Shown: one piece after another, positions 56,087 to 64,000 of the stretch
Position numbering within the stretch: position 1 is the first letter of the stretch
Layout of the letters: each line of letters begins with the position of its first letter
Origin: Cryptomeria japonica
Lineage: Eukaryota; Streptophyta; Pinopsida; Cupressales; Cupressaceae
Direction: 5' to 3'
Length of the DNA: 64,000 bases
Assembly (NCBI RefSeq): GCF_030272615.1
Contig: NC_081412.1
Coordinates: forward strand, 665,616,352-665,680,351
The notes under the pieces: model-generated
Seen by the model: the letters and a program-made list of their open reading frames with translations, nothing else
Databases searched by the model: none
Told to the model about the DNA's origin: nothing
Made by a program: the position numbers and the translations under genes

Positions 56087-56520
56087 GAGCATGTAGAGCA
56101 TGATCAACATGTTGAGCATGATCAGACTAGACAAGATCAAGAACACGATGTGGCCCCATCAGGTAAAGAGGACCACTCTAATGTTCTTTTAAACATATTT
56201 AATTGCAATTGGTGTATTAATTAATGTAAGCTCTCATGTTTCAACTTTAGAGCATGTAGAGCGTGATCAACATATTGAGCATGATCAAGCTAGACAAGAT
56301 CGGGAACATGATATGGCCCCATCAAGTCAAGAGGATCACTCTAATGTTCTTTTAAAGATAATTAATTGCAATCGGTGTATTAATTAATATAATCTTTCAT
56401 GTTTCAACTCCAAAGGATTTAGAGGGTGTTCAACATGTTGAGCATGAGGCTATAAGACAAGATTAGGAACAAGATGTGGCCCCATCAAGTAAAGAGAACC
56501 ACTCTAATGTTCTTTTAATT
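56087..56520 (+). repeat. Three tandem exon-plus-intron units of 163-164 bp
   Basis: Each unit has a coding-like part of about 75 bp after TTTCAACTTTAG (EHVEHDQHVEHDQTRQDQEH then DVAPS), followed by AT-rich intron-like sequence (CACTCTAATGTTCTTTTAA...GTATTAATTAATGTAA). Copies start near 56087, 56250 and 56413. The third is the most divergent and contains a TAG. Confidence 0.85.
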
Positions 56521-56593
56521 AATGAAATACTTGTAACAATAATAATAAAACATGCCAATTTAACATTTATTTATAATTATAGTACACCCCCCC

Positions 56594-56800
56594 TTGCAGT
56601 TTCCTCCACGTCGTGAGTACACGACTAGGGATACATTAAGATCACGAGCAAAGAGAAGAATAACTAAAGATGGGAATGATGATTTAGAAAATGATACTCC
56701 ACTTCTTTATTTAGCTGCAAAAAGGAAACAAAAAAACAGTGATTGTAATCATATTTTTGACAACCATATTTTTGATATGTTAATGAATGTTAAAAAATGA
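56594..56800 (+). pseudogene. Short basic ORF, possible last exon
   Basis: 68 codons after a pyrimidine-rich TACACCCCCCCTTGCAG acceptor-like sequence: FPPRREYTTRDTLRSRAKRR then NDTPLLYLAAKRKQKNSD. It contains basic clusters like a nuclear localisation signal. Not recognised. It ends at TGA 56798-56800. Confidence 0.35.
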
Positions 56801-57289
56801 TTTTTTTACAAACCATATTTTTGATAATATGTTTACTTCTGTAACTTCAAACATGACTATGTTTCTATGCGCTCTTGCATTTAATGTATACATAGAACAA
56901 CCAATGAATCGTTGTCATTCCTCTTTATATCATTGTTTAAACAATGACTTTTTCTGTAGAAGCAAGAATGATTAAGTTAATTTCTTTCTAATTCCATTTT
57001 CTCCTTTTTCCTCTCTATAGCGAATGTACTCAATGACTAGCTTATTGCACTGGTGTCTTGTCCTATTACAACAAATTAATGATGTGTCCAATCGACCATA
57101 AAATGTTAGAATTATCCAACCTTGTTCCCAATTCGATCACAGGTATAAATTATGTTTGAATCGGTTCTCTCTGATCTCGAATGGTTCATTTAAATTCCCA
57201 TATTTTCAACTGTAACTCCCTTGGTCATTGAATAGTCATGGTACACTAAGCACATTGATCCAATCACATCTATACACATCACCAATCCA

Positions 57290-58110
57290 AACAGGTCAAC
57301 AATCACTCAAATGTCCATCTCAGATCATATCGGAATAAGCATCCTAAAATTCAATCTCCACGGTGACTGACTTCATTGGCATAGGCTACCCCAAATGGAT
57401 CCTCCAAGCTAAACGACATCTCATCAAAATTAGCAACACTATCGGTATAACAAAAACCTGCTAAAACGACAGTATAAGTCATTTTGATGACATATTATCA
57501 ATCCTCCTCTATCAGCATTGGTATCCCAAAACACAATCCCATCAAAATCCCCAACACTATTAGAATTGCACAAAATGGATAAACTGATATTATAGACTTA
57601 TTCTGAAAATGCACCTTGGAACACTATCAATATGGCTATATCGATCAAGACTCATCGACTAGATTTATACTATTAGAATAGCACGAAAACTTTAAATCAA
57701 CAGTAGAAACTATTTCAATCATCTAGCCATTGGCAAAGCTATTCCAATAACTCTTGTCAAGGCGAAAACTAACCATCGGTAAATTATCTTGATATGCTTC
57801 CAATAAGACCAGAATAATTTTTCAACGAATACTTTTTTTTAAAACAAATTGAAGGGTTTCGTCAAAATTTCAGTGAAAATATCTATCGGCATATGTTATA
57901 CTGATAAACAAACTTCCTCAAAGATGACCTTTTCGGCATAGTTGTACGAATCATTAGAAGGATAGTTCTATCCGAATAGGTAACACAGTCGGTATGACAT
58001 TTAGAGACCATCCCGACAACACAAGTCATTCTAATAACTTGAAAGGGGTACACTGATTCACAAAGTTATTTCGATCAATTATTCTCATCGGACTTGCGAC
58101 GAACATAGCC
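57290..58110. repeat. Second degenerate palindrome array related to 43930-44990
   Basis: Words such as ACTATCGGTATAACAAAAAC, TATCGGCATATGTTATACTG, TTTCGGCATAGTTGTACGAA, CAGTCGGTATGACATT and TATCGATCAAGAC recur every 40-70 bp. No ORF. Together with the first array it brackets the DUF4216, SET and LINE region. Confidence 0.55.
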
Positions 58111-58379
58111 CAACGAACCACAAAAATTTACGACAAGGTTGTTGTACATGCGACGTTGTTTTCATCCAAATGACAACGAAGGTTTCCTCCACCTCGTTGG
58201 AAAATGGACGACAGTTGGGTCAATTTTATGACAAACAACACAAACATTTTCTTGGGTGTTGACCGACGATTCTGGGTTGTGGTTTCGACGTACAAGAATT
58301 GGTCGTCACAGCGATGCAATTCCAATGACGAAATTTAAGCCAAGGTTTCATCAGTAAGTCGATAATAGTTTGTCGATAT

Positions 58380-58422
58380 GTCACCAAACATTTGTCAAAA
58401 TTTGTAGTCAAATACAGTAGTG
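58380..58422 (+). other. Candidate 3' terminus of the CACTA element
   Basis: The sequence ends ...TAGTCAAATACAGTAGTG at 58422; its reverse complement starts CACTACTG, the hallmark of CACTA ends. About 250 bp before it there are CGAC-rich words (TGCGACGTTGTTTTC, GACCGACGATTC) as in CACTA subterminal regions. No matching left end was found in the window. Confidence 0.4.
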
Positions 58423-60739
58423 CGATCATAGAATATTATTTTATAATATGAGATTTATAAGAGTCTTGTTAATTTTTTTGGTTTATAATTACAACTTTAC
58501 AAATTAGAAGTCTATATGTGGGGGTAAATAGCTCCACTACTACAATATGTACACGTGATTAATTCCTTCTTGCTTGGATAGAATGGATGAAAAAGTATAT
58601 GAATGGATAAGCTACGTGGATGGACCCGACCTCCTATAGCCAACCAGACAGTGCCTTGTTGCTAACTGGAGGTCCATAGCCCCAACAAGTATATTGTCCT
58701 AGTTCCTATCAGATATTGCTCTATTGTCAGACAAGTGTCTATAGCCTCGATATATTTATCTACATCACCTGCTTTTGATTTTTTATTTTTTTATTTCTTA
58801 CATATAGCCTTAGCATTCACTCCCATCATTCTTCAAAGAATGCCTTAAAGGTGCTTTTGCAAGTTAGGAATCGAGGTGGTCATAGGATCTTCCTTTAGTT
58901 TTTTCACTTATTCCACCATATATAACTTTTCCAAACAAGAACTCATATGAGTATTGAATATGAATTTATGCTAAGGATTCACAAAGATTCATTTGTACAT
59001 GACAGGACATTCTAATAAAATAAAATAAAATCTCCAATTATAAAATTGAGAAAAATCACAAAGAAGGAAGTAAACCTTATATCTTAAAATAATATTAAAT
59101 GCATCTATTCTCTCCTTTCCCAAAGTGTTCAATTTACATCATCTCTAGTGTCATGCAAAGGAATATTTGCATTGGGAATCTATCCTCCTTGAGGTTTCTA
59201 TTATGCGTCACCTTCTCCTAAGAATGAATTCTTGCCAAAATTAACTATAAGAATAAAGGCAAACTCATGCAAAAAAAAGTTGTCCTACATATAAAATAAG
59301 ACCTCTACCAACCTTGAGAGCATTCCAAAATTGAGCCCAACTAATAAAGCATCAAGATATGTGGAACTAGAGATTCAAAATTTACCTCTATAGGTGAAGG
59401 TTGTCCTCGCGAGTCACCAAAACTATAGATCCCTCTATAGAAATCGATCTTCCAACCTCCTTGCAAAATTTTTTAAGCAATCAACATCCTTTCCCTTTTT
59501 GGGAAAAGTGGACCCCCTTTAATACTCAATGGATGGCTACATTAATTTGGAGTTTGGACTAGTTTGGACCTAGTCCCCGCCCATTCTCCATGTGTCGCAT
59601 CTACAAAGAATTCAAGCTATGTTGCAGGTCCTCTTTTGAGAATCCTTGCTCGTTCGCCACATGTCACATTCATAGGAAGGCTTCACTAAAAGGGCCCAAA
59701 ACGTAACAAGGAACCCGCAGAATCTCCATGTACGTTGACCATATCTCCACCTCAACGGGTAATGATTCTTGGTTGTTAAGGTTACGATGGTCATGGAGAA
59801 TGAATGATGGGAATAATGAAGTACAAGAGGAGCATGCATTAATCAAAAAAATATTTTGAGGTGTTTTGGAATCAAGAGGATCGCAAGAATAACAGAAGTG
59901 GTTAACCTCGTAATTATGATTAAAGCACAAATGTTTTCCATATCAAAAAACAAGAATGAATCCATGGCCTGAAATTCACCAACACAGAAGCAGTTGGCAG
60001 CGCTATCTGGGCCTAGTTCCCATAAGGTTTTCATGCCAATTGGAAATATTATTGGAAGAGAGATTATAAAAGCCATAGAGTGATAGATGTAAATGTTACC
60101 TTTGTTATGCTGCATTGTCCTTGATGACAAAAAGGTTTTGGTGACTATATAGCTTTATCTCTATGAATAGTGGACAAGTGTAAGCAGATTAATTTTTGGT
60201 ATTCATTGATAGTGAAACTTTTTGTGGAAGAGAAGAAGGTAGGTTCAGTGACCAGTGGTTCTTCAAATTCGCATTGTGGTATTTTTTGATTTAATAATCG
60301 ACAGGTATGAATGCTTCAGATGGTAATATTTTATGGCTAATTTTGTGGGGATTTCTCGCAATTGTTTTAGCATCAAATTGTCAAATTGTTATTTTTGCAG
60401 TATGTTTTGTGAAACCGTGAGGGGTAAAAAGTAAAAAAGGAAGTGAAAGAAAAAAGAAAGAAAGATAAAAGTGTTTTCTCTTGTCAAACCATGAAGGGTA
60501 AAAAGTAAAATGGAAGTGAAAGAAGAAAAAAAAATAGAAAGATAAAAGTGTTTACTCTTCTATTTTAAAAAAAAAATGAAAAAGATGGTCCCGAGTATTT
60601 TTCCAGTTATCAAAAATGCAAAGATTAAAAATATCTTTCTTGCTACTATATTCTTCCAAAGAAATAATCACAAGTAATTTTTTTTGAAACAAAAATTGGG
60701 AAAAGGAAAGAAGTATTTCTAAAGAGATCCTATGCAGTA
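58423..60739. other. No gene recognised; one A-rich tandem duplication
   Basis: Stops in all frames. The only structure is a direct duplication at 60412-60478 and 60484-60553: GTGA(A/G)GGGTAAAAAGTAAAA...GGAAGTGAAAGAA...GAAAGATAAAAGTGTTT. Confidence 0.55.
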
Positions 60740-61585
60740 CATTTATTTTGGTGATAAATTTTTATTAACTCCAACCTAAGTTAGGGTTTGGTAACCCTAC
60801 TCAAGGATGAACACACAAAACAGTTTTATTCCGGTTGTGATTCAGTTATATAAAACCCATATTACAGTTTGGGAACCTGATTTTGGAGCGTGGTCAAGGA
60901 AGAAGTTTTGTTAGTTGGTTTTGCTTGATGAAGGATAGATCTCTTGAATATAACAGGGTGTAACAAAAAAAATAGAGATGGCGGTGATAGACCATCTTTT
61001 GTATTAATCTTGTTCAGTGATTGACAAGTTGAGAGTTGCATAATATGATGCACTTCTGAATTTATCAGTGCTCGTAATTGGAGATATTTTCTTGATATCA
61101 TTTGTGACATAGGGGTCGGTGCTCCTTGAAGTTTGAGACTTCTAAATACAGTGTAAGGAGTGGGTGCTTCTTGAGATAATAAAATATTCTTTTATCGAGT
61201 GGTTTTTCTACCCCAAGAGGGTTTTCCACTCATGAAAATCTGTGTTGTGTGCTAATCCACTTTATGTGTTCCATTAGATGAATGCTCTGATACATTTATT
61301 TATGCTTCATTGTTGTTCTACAAAATTTTAATTCTTTATGTTGGTCACTTTGTTTTTTAATTAATTCTACCAGTCATAATTTGATGCTTTGACAAGTTCA
61401 ATAAGAAGCATATCAAGATTACTCAATTATATATATTGTTTAATCAGAAATACATGCTTCGATACAAGTTAGGGTGTCATATGTGTGTTAAAAGAGTTTT
61501 CGAAAGTAAGAAAAAATTAAAGAGAGTTAAATTGATTATTGACTCTGATTCACCCCCCCCTCTCAGAGTCAATCCACTTCCAACA
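60740..61585 (+). repeat. 5' LTR of C1 (left end provisional)
   Basis: The right end is fixed by CAACA followed by AG and the PBS. It contains TATA (60847), GTGGTTTTTCTACCCC and GAGGGTTTTCCACTC (typical of the R/U5 side of plant Copia LTRs), and GATTCACCCCCCCCTCTCAG 38 nt from the end. Confidence 0.6.
60847..60855 (+). promoter_or_regulatory. TATA box of the C1 LTR
   Basis: TATATAAAA in element sense, 730 bp before the LTR end. The best TATA match in the LTR. Confidence 0.55.
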
Positions 61586-61587
61586 AG

Positions 61588-61599
61588 TGGTATCAGAGC
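61588..61599 (+). promoter_or_regulatory. Primer-binding site for initiator tRNA-Met
   Basis: TGGTATCAGAGC, 2 nt after the LTR end. This is the classical plant Copia site complementary to the 3' end of initiator methionine tRNA. Confidence 0.93.
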
Positions 61600-61660
61600 G
61601 TAGGGTCCCATCTTTTAGGTCTATCCTAGGGATTGTTCCTGGTCTTTTGGAAGTCTTGTC

Positions 61661-64000
61661 ATGGCTTATTCACAAGAAGGTGCCTCTCTTTCAAGAGCTC
61701 CCCTCTTTGATGGCACAAATTATGTGTTTTGGAAGATCAAAATGGAAACTTACTTGATCTCTGTTGATGTAAATGTGTGGAACATTGTTATCACAAAATA
61801 TGTTGTTCCTAATGCTATTCCTTCAGATCCTGATGCTAAATCTCAGTATGAGTTAAATGCTAGAGCAAAACATGCTCTCTTGTGTGGTCTTACCAAGGAT
61901 GTGTTTTATGCATTGTGCATCTGCTCATGAAATATGGAGCAAGCTTGAAACTGTTTATCAAGGTGATGCAAAGGTCAAAGAATCTAAAATTCTCACACTC
62001 AAGAATCAGTTTGAGTCATTGAGAATGAAAGAAGATGAGACTATTGCAAATTATTTTCTTAGAATTGATGAAGTTGTGAATTCAAGAAGGGGTCTTGGTG
62101 AAAATGTTGATGAAAAAGATGTTGTCAGAAAGGTTATTAGAACTTTACTTCCTAAATTTGAAACTAAGGTGTCAACTTTAGAAGAAAAGAAAAGCTTTTC
62201 AACTATGTCTCTTGACAGCCTACAAAGCATACTCACAGCCTATGAAATGAGGATAGGTAGTAATCCTTCTAGGTCTAAAGAAACTGCATTTAAAGTAGAA
62301 AAGAAGGAGGAACTAGATAGTGAGTCTGAACTTTCAGATGCTATAGAAGCTTTGCTAGTTAGAAAGTTAAAAAAGAAGTATAAGGGAAAATTACCCTTCA
62401 AATGTTTTAATTGCGGCAAAGCTGGGCACTTTGCTGCTCAATGTCCCCTGAGTGATCAAAATAATGAAGAAGAAAAACCAGAAAAAGTATTCAAAATGAA
62501 AAAATGGAACTCTAAAAAGAAATTCAATCCTTTTCAGAAAAAGAAGAGTCTTTTTATTAAAGAAGATTCTGAAAATGATTCAGATGACTCACCTTGTGAA
62601 GGTGATGAAACCTTGTTTATGGCTGCAATAGAAACTTCCTCAAAGAAAGATTTAAATAACATATCAGTAGATCAATCTGATGATTTAGATCAAGGTGAAA
62701 TTGATCTTGAAGGAGAGTTACTGTGTGCTCTCAAAGAAATCAAAAGGTTTAAGAAACTTGTAGCTTCTCATGAAAGTGAAAAACAGATTTTACAAATTGA
62801 ATTAAAAGATTCAAAGCAAACAGTTGAGGATCTGAAAGTCTTACTTGCTGATAGTGAATTGAAAGTTAACATTTTGGAACAACAAAGTAGTTCTTTACAT
62901 AAGCAGATTGAGCAGTATGAAAGTACCTTGCATTTGAATGAAATCTTAAGCAAACAAAAACAATGCCAGAATTTGACAGGTATAGGTTTTGATAGTGCTG
63001 AATCATCAAAACAAATTACTAAACTTGCAAACAAAAAACAATTTCAGGCCTACAACAGAATGACTCCTTTTAGGCTTGGGTTCTTTCATGGTTACTGTTT
63101 TTACTGCAACAAGTTTGGCCATAAGGTTAACACTTGCAAATTTTTGCAACATAGAACTTCTATGTTTGGACATAATCAAGCCTCTGGTTTTCCAAATACT
63201 GTGAAGTGCATTAAGTGTAACTTCTTTGGACATACTTCTTCTCAATCCAAGTCAAAGGAAAAAATTCATAAGGTGTGGAAACCAAAGTTTGTCCCTAGTT
63301 CTGAACAGTCTATGATAGTGCAAACTGCATTTCTTTCAAGTAAAAAGTCATTGTGGGTGTTGGACAGTGGCTGTTCACACCATATGACAGGAGACAGAAA
63401 TAAATTCCTTCATTTTGAAAACTTTGATGGAGGTTTTGTAAGATTTGGTGATAATTCAGGAGCCTTTGTCAGAGGTAAAGGCACATTACTGCTAAATGAT
63501 AACACTCCTATTCATGATGTTTATTTTGTTGAAGGATTAAAACACAATTTGTTGAGTGTCAGTAAAATTTGTGACAGTGGTTATAATGTATCTTTTAGTT
63601 CTCAAGGTTCTGCTATCAAAAATAAATCTGGTAAAATTGTTGCTACTGGTTTGAGGACTATTGGGAATGTTTACAATTTACTTGACTCCACAGATTATGA
63701 AAATAATGTAGGTATGTGTCTTATGGGTCAAGTAGAAGAAAATTGGTTATGGCACAAGCACTTGGGACATGTAAACTCTGATAATCTAGTTCGAATCAGC
63801 AAGAACCAGAATGTCAGAGGTTTACCCATCTTGAGCAAACCATTAAATATTGTGTGCAAAGAGTGTTTGAAAGGTAAACAGACAAAAGTATCTTTTAAAT
63901 CTAAAGAACACTCTTCTACTAGTCCTTTACAACTTGTTCATATAGATTTATGTGGTCCAACAAGGACACAATCCATCAATGGTGAAAAATAATTCATGCT
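61661..64000 (+). pseudogene. gag-pol: C1 gag-pol polyprotein, one frameshift and one nonsense codon
   Basis: The start ATG at 61661 opens the Copia gag: LSRAPLFDGTNYVFWKIKME. A one-nucleotide shift at 61913-61919 moves the reading to the frame with ASAHEIWSKLETVYQG, FESLRMKEDETIANYFLRID and LPKFETKVSTLEEKKSFSTM. Three zinc-knuckle-like motifs follow: CFNCGKAGHFAAQC (near 62401), CFYCNKFGHKVNTC (near 63097) and a weaker CIKCNFFGHTSSQ. A coiled coil lies between the first two (about 62700-62950). The protease site is LWVLDSGCSHHMTGD near 63352. Pre-integrase: LWHKHLGHVNSDNL, CKECLKGKQTK. Integrase starts LVHIDLCGPTRTQSINGEK, then TAA at 63990-63992, where Tyr is expected. Otherwise open over 2.1 kb, so inactivation is recent. 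Confidence 0.9.

Larger units (their letters stand above)
23560..58422 (+). mobile_element. Nested carcass of a CACTA (En/Spm-like) transposon
   Basis: Plus-strand pieces in the order expected for a CACTA transposase: Transposase_21-like zinc region (23560-24459), DUF4218 (37866-38646), DUF4216 with an acidic tail (45244-46275), more exon-like pieces (50641-56800), and an end AGTAGTG at 58422. R3, a minus-strand accessory ORF, two solo LTRs and a LINE interrupt it. The R3 insertion inside the transposase is certain from its target duplication. That all downstream pieces belong to one element is inferred from order and strand only; no 5' CACTA terminus was found. Confidence 0.4.
60740..64000 (+). 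mobile_element. C1: 5' half of a Ty1/copia retrotransposon
   Basis: 5' LTR ending CTTCCAACA at 61585, initiator-Met PBS at 61588, gag-pol from 61661 through gag, protease and the start of integrase, cut by the right edge. Protease comes before integrase and the GAG-pre-integrase motif (LWHKHLGHVNSDNL) is present, which is Copia order. The left LTR end is not mapped; 60740 is provisional and set upstream of the TATA box. Confidence 0.8.

Noticed and set aside
58535-58545. CACTACTACAA, like a CACTA 5' terminus
   Set aside because: No transposase or matching inverted end to the right; probably chance.
59612-60130. Overlapping minus-strand open stretches
   Set aside because: Low-quality composition, no shared frame or domain; treated as chance.

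Overview
The window looks like intergenic heterochromatin from a plant with a large, repeat-rich nuclear genome. A seed plant is certain from the element families: Tat-like Ty3/gypsy elements carrying a second RNase H or a plant mobile domain, a CACTA transposase with DUF4218 and DUF4216, and a Copia element primed by initiator tRNA-Met. A conifer or other gymnosperm is my guess from the old, deeply nested elements with long accessory regions; it is not proven. I found no single-copy host gene that I trust, no tRNA or rRNA gene and no CRISPR.

Layout. 1-5456 (-): 5' half of a young Tat-like element (R1) with an 808-codon open gag frame, a long leader, a primer-binding site and a 761-bp LTR. 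It inserted into an older element of the same family, T1 (+, 5457 to about 17770). T1 is a decayed gag, protease, RT, RNase H, second RNase H, integrase series, broken by a solo LTR at 9320-10906 and followed by an antisense plant-mobile-domain (PMD) pseudogene. 17771-23390: R2, a composite in which one LTR (19928-21057) has a primer-binding site on one side and a polypurine tract on the other, with a second PMD copy in inverted orientation to the first. 23560-24459 and 37866-38646: a CACTA transposase split by R3 (24465-37860), a 13.4-kb LTR element with a perfect TTTAC target-site duplication.

38647-58422 continues as a CACTA-like carcass: a DUF4216 segment, a SET-domain pseudogene, exon-like pieces, palindromic repeat arrays and a possible 3' terminus near 58422. 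It is interrupted by a minus-strand accessory ORF that itself holds an LTR, by a solo LTR with a perfect TGGTA duplication (46889-48039), and by a LINE fragment. 58423 to about 60740 is featureless. From about 60740 to the right edge lies the 5' half of a Copia element with one frameshift and one nonsense codon.

Most unusual points. In R3 a second RNase H lies before the reverse transcriptase instead of after it. R3 also carries two divergently oriented accessory ORFs after pol. T1 and R2 both carry a PMD pseudogene antisense to the element. R1 and R2 share a conserved leader block flanked by tandem arrays whose sequence differs between the two elements. A SET-domain pseudogene lies inside the CACTA span.
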